NCBI RefSeq assembly: GCF_002911695.1
Contig: NZ_PQBS01000035.1
Location: 208,665 to 272,664, forward strand
Direction of reading: 5' to 3'
DNA length: 64,000 bases
Source: Gracilimonas amylolytica
GTDB taxonomy: Bacteria > Bacteroidota > Rhodothermia > Balneolales > Balneolaceae
The notes beneath the pieces were generated by a model. It was given only the letters and a program-made list of their open reading frames with translations. It made no database searches and was not told where the DNA came from. Position 1 is the first letter of the stretch. Each line of letters starts with the position of its first letter. Shown piece by piece: positions 8,838 through 14,662 of this stretch. Position numbers and translations under genes: made by a program.

Positions 8838-8862
8838 GATGATTTGACCTGTTTTAATGTTT

Positions 8863-8880
8863 AAAGACTTTTTTGTCTTT
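8863..8880. promoter_or_regulatory. Candidate Rrf2 operator in front of the nos operon
   Basis: AAAGAC-N6-GTCTTT is a perfect inverted repeat with an all-T centre. Its core AAGA-N8-TCTT recurs perfectly before the RIC gene (17343-17358) and in near-match form before the Rrf2 gene (17862-17877). It lies close to the start codon, a position suited to a repressor. Confidence 0.5.
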
Positions 8881-8962
8881 ATTATTTAGGATCAAATTGT
8901 CTTTTTTATGTGAAGTATTTGTGAATTTTTATGATAAATACCTGCGAAGTAGATATTTAGAC

Positions 8963-8978
8963 CTGTTATAATTAACAG
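8963..8978. promoter_or_regulatory. Perfect 16-bp palindrome between nos operon and Crp/Fnr gene
   Basis: CTGTTA-TAAT-TAACAG is perfectly symmetric. It lies in the 213-base divergent region, 126 bases from the cytochrome start and 73 bases from the regulator start, suiting an operator for either gene. Which regulator binds is unknown. Confidence 0.4.
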
Positions 8979-9050
8979 ATTAGATCACCATTTTAAGCCT
9001 AACGGAATGAAAAAATTTCAGTAGGTTTACTTCAACTAAACAGAAATTAC

Positions 9051-9656
9051 ATGAAGCAAATGCTGCCAGACCGTTCTTCTTTAAAAAATTATGGGATCAC
9101 CCGATCCTTCAAAGCCGGCGATGAGATCGTCAGTGAAGATGCCCCTATTCAATCTATTCCCATTGTGTTGAAAGGAAGCCTGAAGGTGATGCAATCGGAC
9201 GATGAATTCAGGGAAATGGTGATGTACTACCTGCAACCGGGCGAAACGTGTGTGATGTCGTTTTTGGCTGCTTTATATAATGACACCAGCAAAGTAAAAG
9301 CCGTGGCTGAGGAAAATACTGAGGTTGTTTTTATACAGATCGGCAAAATGCGTGAACTGATGAGTAAGGATCCAAAATGGCTCAACTACGTGTTTCAGAT
9401 CTATCACAAACGTTTTGAAGAGTTACTCGATGTAGTCAATGCCATTGCCTTTAAAAAGATGGATGAGCGGTTACTGCAATTTCTTAAGAAAAAAGCTGAG
9501 GTCTCCGGTTCAAAAGACATTAAAATGACCCACGAGCAATTAGGTCAGGAACTCGGAACCGCCAGGGAAGTCATTTCAAGACTGCTCAAACAAATGGAAA
9601 GTGAAGGACTCGTTGAACTGGGGAGAAACCGCATCACTATTACCACTCCATCGTAA
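9051..9656 (+). CDS. Crp/Fnr-family transcription regulator without an Fe-S cluster motif
   Basis: A 201-residue protein: cyclic-nucleotide-binding-like beta-roll (about 1-110), dimerisation helix (about 111-140), and winged helix-turn-helix (about 158-199). The recognition helix reads REVISR, combining the E..SR of FNR (TTGA readers) with the RE of CRP. It has no N-terminal cysteine cluster, so it does not sense O2 through a 4Fe-4S centre as FNR does; heme, NO or another ligand is possible. It is divergent from the nos operon and upstream of a stress operon. Candidate Crp/Fnr-type half-site pairs in the window are GTGA-N6-TCAC (9710-9723) and TTGA-N6-TCAA (19351-19364). Regulation of those genes is inferred. 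Confidence 0.85.
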   Translation: MKQMLPDRSSLKNYGITRSFKAGDEIVSEDAPIQSIPIVLKGSLKVMQSDDEFREMVMYYLQPGETCVMSFLAALYNDTSKVKAVAEENTEVVFIQIGKMRELMSKDPKWLNYVFQIYHKRFEELLDVVNAIAFKKMDERLLQFLKKKAEVSGSKDIKMTHEQLGQELGTAREVISRLLKQMESEGLVELGRNRITITTPS

Positions 9657-9709
9657 TCCTCTAAGAAAATCCTTTTCAAATCGAGGTTAGAGAAGGGCTT
9701 ATAGTTAGT

Positions 9710-9723
9710 GTGATAAATGTCAC
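9710..9723. promoter_or_regulatory. Candidate Crp/Fnr-type site, GTGA-N6-TCAC
   Basis: Within TGTGATAAATGTCACT the halves GTGA and TCAC are perfectly symmetric with a 6-base spacer, the classical geometry for this regulator family. It is 58 bases before the ATG at 9782, a spacing compatible with activation. The gene for such a regulator ends just upstream. Confidence 0.5.
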
Positions 9724-9781
9724 TGAGTTTGGCTCCTGTAAAGGTTAATATATCCTTCATAATAAAAGACTATCTATAACT

Positions 9782-10042
9782 ATGAGCTCGATAAATAAAG
9801 AAACCATGTTTTCTAACTGGCATACTATGCGGTGGGTAGCCCTCTCCGTCGGGATATTTTTAGCCGTAATGGCTGTATGGTATCAGGATGCCGTAACAGG
9901 TCTGTTCAGTGGATTTTTCATCTTCCAGGCTGTAACCAACACCGGATGTATGGTGTCTCAGTCTTGTGGAGTTCCACAAACCAATCAACCTGAAAACAGA
10001 TCTGATCAAGACAAAGAAATTAAATTCACTGAGGTTAAATAA
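9782..10042 (+). CDS. Small DUF2892-like membrane protein
   Basis: An 86-residue protein with two hydrophobic helices (about 16-34 and 37-54), then a TNTGC..SQSC segment (two Cys near 55-62) and a charged, hydrophilic tail. The helix pair followed by a Cys resembles DUF2892 membrane domains, which are often found with rhodanese or thioredoxin genes. It is the first gene of an operon, with trxA five bases downstream, which supports a thiol-redox connection. Its specific function is unknown. The assignment to DUF2892 is tentative. Confidence 0.6.
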   Translation: MSSINKETMFSNWHTMRWVALSVGIFLAVMAVWYQDAVTGLFSGFFIFQAVTNTGCMVSQSCGVPQTNQPENRSDQDKEIKFTEVK

Positions 10043-10047
10043 ACATC

Positions 10048-10374
10048 ATGGAAAGCACTGAAGCTAAACAAAAATCGTTCAACGAAATTATAAACGAAGA
10101 CACCCCCGTATTGGTAGATTTTTATGCCGACTGGTGTGCCCCTTGTAAGATGATGACCCCGATCCTTCAGCAACTTAAAAGTGCTATGGGAGACAAACTC
10201 ACTATCATTAAGATCGATACCGAGAAAAACCCGGATGTGGCCATCAGATATCAGGTTCGTGGTATTCCTAACCTGATCTTGTTTAAAAAAGGTCAGCTTT
10301 TATGGCAACAAGCGGGCGTGGTACAAATGCCACAGCTGCAACAGATCATTGAACAGAAACTGGAGCAATCATGA
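10048..10374 (+). CDS. trxA: Thioredoxin
   Basis: A 108-residue cytosolic thioredoxin of normal length with the active site WCAPCK (about 30-35), preceded by the usual DFYADW, and the cis-Pro loop RGIPNL near 75. It reduces disulfides in target proteins using thioredoxin reductase, which is not in this window. The stop overlaps the ATG of the OsmC gene by four bases (ATGA), so the two are co-translated. Neighbours OsmC and Dps point to an oxidative or nitrosative stress operon rather than the main housekeeping thioredoxin. Confidence 0.92.
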   Translation: MESTEAKQKSFNEIINEDTPVLVDFYADWCAPCKMMTPILQQLKSAMGDKLTIIKIDTEKNPDVAIRYQVRGIPNLILFKKGQLLWQQAGVVQMPQLQQIIEQKLEQS

Positions 10375-10823
10375 GTAAGACCGTAGAACATATTTATGAT
10401 GTGGACCTTAAATGGAAAGAAGGCCGCATTGGTGAGTTAAACTCATATAAGCTTGACGACACCATTGAAGTGGCTACACCGCCCGAATTTCCCGGTGGTG
10501 TTGAAGGGATCTGGAGTCCTGAGCACCTATTTGTGGCCTCTGTAAGCAGTTGCTTCATGACAACCTTTACAGCCATTGCAGAGTATTCTAAGCTTAAATT
10601 TGAAGAACTTACCGTTCCGGCTACCGGACTTATGAGTAACGAAACCGGAAAATTTGCGATCACAGAGATCGTATTAAGTCCTAAACTGGTTATACAAGAT
10701 GATAACCAAAAAGACAAAGCGTTAAGAATATTACAAAAGGCGGAAGAAGCCTGCCTCATTACGCGTTCCATTAAAACTGAGGTTAAACTTGAACCAACAA
10801 TTGCCATAGCGGCATTAAATTAA
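10371..10823 (+). CDS. OsmC/Ohr-family peroxide-handling protein
   Basis: A 150-residue OsmC-fold protein. The first conserved Cys lies in SVSSCFMTTF (about 63) and the second in EEACLI (about 127). These are the redox pair used by OsmC/Ohr proteins to reduce organic hydroperoxides, with a lipoyl- or thiol-based reductant. It overlaps trxA, suggesting that the thioredoxin could recycle it; that is inference. OsmC, Ohr and YhfA subgroups cannot be separated by eye. Confidence 0.88.
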   Translation: MSKTVEHIYDVDLKWKEGRIGELNSYKLDDTIEVATPPEFPGGVEGIWSPEHLFVASVSSCFMTTFTAIAEYSKLKFEELTVPATGLMSNETGKFAITEIVLSPKLVIQDDNQKDKALRILQKAEEACLITRSIKTEVKLEPTIAIAALN

Positions 10824-10840
10824 ATAGAGAGAAGAACATT

Positions 10841-11320
10841 ATGAGTAACCTAAATAACATTGGTCTTGATAAAGACCAATCAAAAAAATTATCCGATAAA
10901 CTTGGTGTATTATTAGCCAGCTATACCGTTTTTTATCAAAACACACGGGGCTACCATTGGAACATCAAAGGTAAGAATTTCTTTGAGCTCCATGTAAAGT
11001 TTGAAGAGCTCTACAACGACCTTTTCGTGAAAATTGACGACGTTGCAGAAAGAATTCTGACACTCGGTTTCACTCCTGAACACCGATATTCTGAATATGC
11101 TTCAGATTCGTTGATCAAGGAAAGCGGCAAAGTGGTAGATGGAGATAAGGCCGTGGATGAAATTCTTGATTCGTTTAAAGCGTTAATATCCTTGCAGCGT
11201 GAGATCCTGGATCTGTCGGACGAAGCCGGCGATGAAGGGACCAATGCAATGATGAGTGATTATATCACTGAGCAGGAAAAACTTGTTTGGATGTATTCTT
11301 CATACGCCCATAACGTGTGA
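10841..11320 (+). CDS. dps: Dps, DNA-protecting ferritin-like protein
   Basis: A 159-residue four-helix ferritin-like protein. Inter-subunit ferroxidase residues are visible in the first helices: H in YHWN, then H, and D/E residues within ELHVKFEELY and KIDDVAERI. The C-terminus EKLVWMYSSYAHNV is typical of Bacteroidota-type Dps. It oxidises Fe(II) with H2O2 and stores iron in a dodecamer, protecting DNA. It is 17 bases after the OsmC gene in the stress operon. Confidence 0.93.
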   Translation: MSNLNNIGLDKDQSKKLSDKLGVLLASYTVFYQNTRGYHWNIKGKNFFELHVKFEELYNDLFVKIDDVAERILTLGFTPEHRYSEYASDSLIKESGKVVDGDKAVDEILDSFKALISLQREILDLSDEAGDEGTNAMMSDYITEQEKLVWMYSSYAHNV

Positions 11321-11376
11321 TAAGATCTCACTCTTTGGTATTTTAAGAATGTGAATTTCATAAACGAGGATAAATT

Positions 11377-11763
11377 ATGTCGTACCATTTTAGTAAAACA
11401 GTAGATCTTGGCTTTGATGAGGTCATCGAAAAAACAACAGCCGCACTCAAAGAGGAAGGATTTGGTGTGTTGACCGAGATCGATATCAAAGCAACCCTGA
11501 AGAAAAAGCTGGATGTTGATTTCCGAAATTATCGAATTTTGGGAGCCTGCAATCCACCAAACGCTTATAAAGCCCTTCAAGCCGAAGGCCATATAGGCTT
11601 GATGCTACCCTGCAACGTGATCGTTCAGGAGCATGAAGATGGGAAGGTAGAGGTTTCTGCCGTTGATCCGGTTACTTCCATGCAGGCCATCGAAAACGAC
11701 GCCCTTGGTGAAGTGGCTGCTGACGTTCGCGATATGCTGAAAAAAGCCATAGACCGACTATAA
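11377..11763 (+). CDS. DUF302 family protein
   Basis: A 128-residue protein matching DUF302: an N-terminal YHFSKTV strand, LKEEGFGVLTEIDI, the conserved ILGACNPPNAY turn, and LPCNVIV. There is no signal peptide, so it is cytosolic. Several DUF302 proteins occur next to thiol or sulfur genes; a Cys in GACNPP and another in LPCN are conserved in this type. The biochemical role is unknown. It is 56 bases after dps and probably the last gene of the operon, since a strong terminator follows. Confidence 0.85.
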   Translation: MSYHFSKTVDLGFDEVIEKTTAALKEEGFGVLTEIDIKATLKKKLDVDFRNYRILGACNPPNAYKALQAEGHIGLMLPCNVIVQEHEDGKVEVSAVDPVTSMQAIENDALGEVAADVRDMLKKAIDRL

Positions 11764-11794
11764 AGACCGTCCCTTCAAAATATGACGGTTTTAC

Positions 11795-11850
11795 AATCCT
11801 GTTTGTCATTTTGTAATCCACATGGATAAAATGTCAGACAGGATTTTTTT
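11795..11850 (+). terminator. Strong Rho-independent terminator of the stress operon
   Basis: Arms 11795-11812 and 11828-11845 form an 18-bp stem with one mismatch and one G-U pair. The loop is 15 bases and the T-run reaches 11850. It separates the stress operon from hsp20. Confidence 0.88.
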
Positions 11851-11861
11851 GTATCTGAAAT

Positions 11862-11877
11862 TGGCACGCATTTTGAA
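11862..11877 (+). promoter_or_regulatory. Candidate sigma-54 type promoter of hsp20
   Basis: TGGCACGCATTTTGAA matches the -24 element TGGCACG exactly and the -12 element as TTGA instead of TTGC, with the standard spacing (10 bases between GG and GA). Predicted start about 11889, leaving a leader of roughly 73 bases. The changed -12 base lowers confidence. Confidence 0.4.
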
Positions 11878-11926
11878 ATAACGTGAGTGTCAACCTTCGT
11901 GTTGATTTGGGTAACACCCTATGATC

Positions 11927-11953
11927 TTTAAATAAAATCTATTTAAAAGGAGG
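11927..11953 (+). promoter_or_regulatory. Leader hairpin followed by strong ribosome site of hsp20
   Basis: TTTAAATA (11927-11934) and TATTTAAA (11940-11947) are perfect inverted repeats directly abutting AGGAGG (11948-11953), which is eight bases before the ATG at 11962. Two weaker hairpins (11890-11905 and 11909-11919) lie upstream. A thermosensor role is possible but unproved, because AGGAGG itself is not in the stem. Confidence 0.45.
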
Positions 11954-11961
11954 ATAAACCT

Positions 11962-12420
11962 ATGTTAATGCGAACAAATACTCATACACCAACACTTTGG
12001 AATGAAAACTCAACAACTACTCCGATAAAGATCTCAGACTGGATTGACGAGGTCTTTGAAGACGCACTCAGCTGGCCTAAAATGAGGACTTCCGGTTTTA
12101 TGCCCGAGTTAAACGTCTACGAAACCGATACAGAATTTGAAGTATCTGCTGCCCTTCCCGGAATGAGTAAAGATGACATCGACATCAGCTTTAACTCAGG
12201 TGTACTTACCATCAGTGGTGAGCGCAAAATGAACAAGGAAGACAAAGGTTTACGTTATCACCGTATTGAAAGCCGGTTTGGTAAATTTAGCAGATCTTTA
12301 CCACTGCCACACGATATGGTAGATCAGGATAAAATATCGGCTGTTTACGATAATGGTGTACTGAACGTTACCATCCCAAAAGTAAAAGAAAAAGCAGCTA
12401 AAAAAATCAAGATCAGCTGA
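11962..12420 (+). CDS. Hsp20 small heat-shock protein
   Basis: A 152-residue small heat-shock protein. The alpha-crystallin domain runs from about 48 to 145, with the usual ELNVYETDTEF start, the AALPGMSKDDIDI stretch, and the closing A/G-x-L motif as NGVLNV near 135. The N-terminal arm is about 47 residues. It is an ATP-independent holdase chaperone in the cytosol. It stands alone behind its own candidate promoter and structured leader and is followed by a terminator. AGGAGG eight bases upstream fixes the ATG at 11962 over the in-frame ATG six bases later. Confidence 0.93.
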   Translation: MLMRTNTHTPTLWNENSTTTPIKISDWIDEVFEDALSWPKMRTSGFMPELNVYETDTEFEVSAALPGMSKDDIDISFNSGVLTISGERKMNKEDKGLRYHRIESRFGKFSRSLPLPHDMVDQDKISAVYDNGVLNVTIPKVKEKAAKKIKIS

Positions 12421-12451
12421 TTTGACTCTCAAAATAGCTTCTTAACAGCAC

Positions 12452-12487
12452 AAGCCGCGGGTTTCATATTCGCGGCTTTTTCATTTT
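12452..12487 (+). terminator. Terminator after hsp20
   Basis: AAGCCGCG (12452-12459) and CGCGGCTT (12471-12478) pair perfectly over an 11-base loop, followed by TTTCATTTTTT. Confidence 0.88.
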
Positions 12488-12506
12488 TTACTCGTTTCCA
12501 AAGAAC

Positions 12507-12911
12507 CTACTTATTGTATGTAACTACCCGTTTCCAGTGTAAAATAACAAAGGTCAGAACAGCCATTAGCTCAAACAATCTGCCGGTTAATTTCATCCCA
12601 TTCCAGTTTAACAGATCTGATGAGACCATGGTCACGATCCCAATATTCAAAAAGATCGGGATCAGGTAAGCCATTGGCTTTGACCCTCTTCCTTTATCCT
12701 CCAGATATCGTGGGAGGATCCAATAGGCTACTCCAAGAGTGAATTGAATGATCCACCCAAAGATCATGACCTCGATATGCGCCGGTATTAAAAACCAAAA
12801 CACCGGTGAGATAAAGACCGCTTTGTTTATGAGCATCAACACACCCAATAATAAACCCACTGAAAGGTATATAAACGAAGCTTTTATAAGTATGCGGCTA
12901 ACAAGTGGCAT
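12507..12911 (-). CDS. Four-helix membrane protein, heme-copper-oxidase-like module (copy 2)
   Basis: A 134-residue protein with four predicted helices. I place the start at 12911 (MPLVSRI): the preceding gene stops at 12913, giving TGAGATG with one intervening base, and the N-terminus then aligns with its paralogue next door. Conserved features are H45, GW (52-53), W64 and LP (66-67) in the order H-x6-GW-x10-WxLP. This recalls a helix pair of cbb3 oxidase or NorB subunit I. It shares the pattern MPLxxRxxIK...IY...SPxFW with the next gene, so it is a tandem duplicate. A full oxidase would need several more His and about 12 helices. Role unknown; NO-, O2- or heme-binding is a guess from context. 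Confidence 0.7.
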   Translation of the reverse strand: MPLVSRILIKASFIYLSVGLLLGVLMLINKAVFISPVFWFLIPAHIEVMIFGWIIQFTLGVAYWILPRYLEDKGRGSKPMAYLIPIFLNIGIVTMVSSDLLNWNGMKLTGRLFELMAVLTFVILHWKRVVTYNK

Positions 12912-12912
12912 C

Positions 12913-13353
12913 TCAGGATGTGGCTTTAGCGCGTTGTCGGCGGCGCTGTTGTTTGGATTGAACCCTTGGCCAGATTCCCGCCACATAACTCAGTATTCCT
13001 ATAAATTGCAGAACCGCAGAAAGTATCAACAGATAGCTCCAAAAATCAGGTTCAAAGGCCGAGGCCATCGGTTCAGCAATAAACCTGATAGGCAAACCCA
13101 AATTCAATCCCGCAAAGGCGATCCACTCCCATTTTTGATTCCGGAAACTTTCTTCCTTGATGCGACCGGGAAACATCCAGGTGGATACTCCAATGATGAT
13201 CTGAGTGATCCATCCAACCATGAGGGCATGCCAGAATATGGGGCTCATTCCTGCCAGAGCTAATGCATCGATCTGCATAGCGACCCCAAATGATAAGGAT
13301 ATGAGAAAGTAGATCAGGCCTGATTTTATAAATAATCGGGTAATTAACGGCAT
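12913..13353 (-). CDS. Four-helix membrane protein, heme-copper-oxidase-like module (copy 1)
   Basis: A 146-residue protein with four predicted helices. The start is placed at 13353 (MPLITRL), 22 bases after the upstream stop; a longer frame begins inside the upstream gene. The WH pair (W41, H42), GW (47-48), W59 and FP (61-62) match the sibling 12507-12911. A very basic C-terminal tail (SKQQRRRQRAK) is predicted to stay in the cytosol, and the sibling lacks it. The two genes differ in that the sibling has PAHIEVM where this has WHALMV. It belongs to the Rrf2/RIC/hemN island. Function is unknown. Confidence 0.7.
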   Translation of the reverse strand: MPLITRLFIKSGLIYFLISLSFGVAMQIDALALAGMSPIFWHALMVGWITQIIIGVSTWMFPGRIKEESFRNQKWEWIAFAGLNLGLPIRFIAEPMASAFEPDFWSYLLILSAVLQFIGILSYVAGIWPRVQSKQQRRRQRAKATS

Positions 13354-13375
13354 GAGTTCAATGTGGGTTACATGT

Positions 13376-14596
13376 CTAAAGTTTTTGAATGGTCCTGCGG
13401 ATGCCAAACCAAAACCATAACATAGCAAATACCGGGACTATTGCAATAGCTGCCATAGCCGTATAGATCCATACCCCGCTTAAGAACAGAGGCCACAGGC
13501 TGGTCATCCAGATCAGGCTGATGAGTAAAAGCATCACTGAAAGTACTAAACCATAGAAATAAACCGGATGTAAATCTGCTTCTCGCGACATGTAAGCGAC
13601 CACTCCTAAGGTAAAGCTCCCAAGAAGCAACACATGTAAATACAGGATACGGATGCTGTGTTCCGATAGCCATAGATCGGCAGGCATAACGGCAGCAATA
13701 AGCTGCATTAATGACTTTAAGGCTAATAAAGCAAGTGGCCAAAGCCAGATCTTTTGGATCTTGTCTTTTCTCTGAAGAATAGAATACAGGAACAGTAAGA
13801 CACCTTCTGCAATCAGGATCCCTCCAATTCTTGCTGTAACAGATAAATTCAGATCCATCATCGACTCTGAAATACCATAGGGAAAGGTTAACGGAGCTCC
13901 ACAGGCAATGAGACCGGCTAAAATGGTTGGAGAGATAACATAATCCTCTTCATTCAATTTGAGCGATTCTGAGATCAACCCCAGCAATACCAGCACCACC
14001 CAGCCTTCTACAAATGTAGCCAGGAAAAAGTGAGTGAGGGCTTTACCGAACAGTGGACCTCCGAGATCCAACATTTCAACGGTTCCTACCCCCCAAGCTC
14101 CCAGTGAACTGATGAAGAGCATAACCAGTGCTGCTTCAAACCAAACATTCGGACTGTGATCACTCTTTTTCACCCTTGTGATGATATACCCAATCATAAA
14201 TGCATACCAACCGATCATCACCAACCCGGACAAGATGGTTGAAAGAGGTAAAAATGCTTCCCCAACCGGCACCGAACGGTAGCCCCAGATCATGAAAAAC
14301 GGATAAGACAGTATCCCGAATACCAACACACTCCATAGCGCCCCTTTCATTAGCTTTACACCGATTGCCGCATGATAACCCGGTACCATCCTAACCTTGA
14401 TCAGATAAAGCGGCAGTAACGAAGCCCACCCAAAAAACATCAGGTGGGAATGAGCGTGCCTGACATTTTCAAGATTCAGCTCAAAAGGCAGTGATGTCAC
14501 AAATCCCAGTCGATATAAAAAACCGGTTAGCCCTGCGATGATGAAACTGAAAATTGCCCACTGCCAGATCTTAGAATCTTTCGCCAGCGAATTCAT
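13376..14596 (-). CDS. Twelve-helix membrane protein, NorB/NnrS/CcoN-like, unknown function
   Basis: A 406-residue protein with about 12 hydrophobic helices. A His cluster HAHSH (H47, H49, H51) is followed by GW (56-57). Further His occur in LTHFF, SEHSIR and LYLHV. The order H-x-H-x-H...GW resembles helix II of NorB or cbb3 subunit I and also NnrS proteins. The helix VI His and the HH pair of a true oxidase cannot be seen, so I would not call it an oxidase. It is the first of three related-looking membrane genes, 66 bases after the 605-aa gene. A heme-binding role in NO or N2O handling is inferred from context only. Confidence 0.65.
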   Translation of the reverse strand: MNSLAKDSKIWQWAIFSFIIAGLTGFLYRLGFVTSLPFELNLENVRHAHSHLMFFGWASLLPLYLIKVRMVPGYHAAIGVKLMKGALWSVLVFGILSYPFFMIWGYRSVPVGEAFLPLSTILSGLVMIGWYAFMIGYIITRVKKSDHSPNVWFEAALVMLFISSLGAWGVGTVEMLDLGGPLFGKALTHFFLATFVEGWVVLVLLGLISESLKLNEEDYVISPTILAGLIACGAPLTFPYGISESMMDLNLSVTARIGGILIAEGVLLFLYSILQRKDKIQKIWLWPLALLALKSLMQLIAAVMPADLWLSEHSIRILYLHVLLLGSFTLGVVAYMSREADLHPVYFYGLVLSVMLLLISLIWMTSLWPLFLSGVWIYTAMAAIAIVPVFAMLWFWFGIRRTIQKL

Positions 14597-14611
14597 TGTG
14601 TGAGTTTGAGT

Positions 14612-14652
14612 GTTTTAAATTCCTTAAAACCTATCCTTATAACATTAAGGAT
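14612..14652. promoter_or_regulatory. Two adjacent palindromes before the 406-aa membrane gene
   Basis: GTTTTAA-N5-TTAAAAC (14612-14630) and ATCCTTA-N6-TAAGGAT (14633-14652) are both perfect. They fill the gap between the 605-aa gene and the 406-aa gene and could be operators or a processing/termination structure. No clear T-run follows on the minus strand. Confidence 0.35.
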
Positions 14653-14662
14653 GAATGAAGAA

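Noticed and set aside
8844-8857. TTGACCTGTTTTAA as an Fnr-like site before the nos operon
   Set aside because: One half-site is wrong (TTAA), and it overlaps the ribosome-binding region of the cytochrome gene, so it cannot act as an activator site.
10394-10807. 137-residue minus-strand frame opposite the OsmC gene
   Set aside because: Antisense to a clear OsmC protein; composition is low-complexity Ser-rich without motifs.
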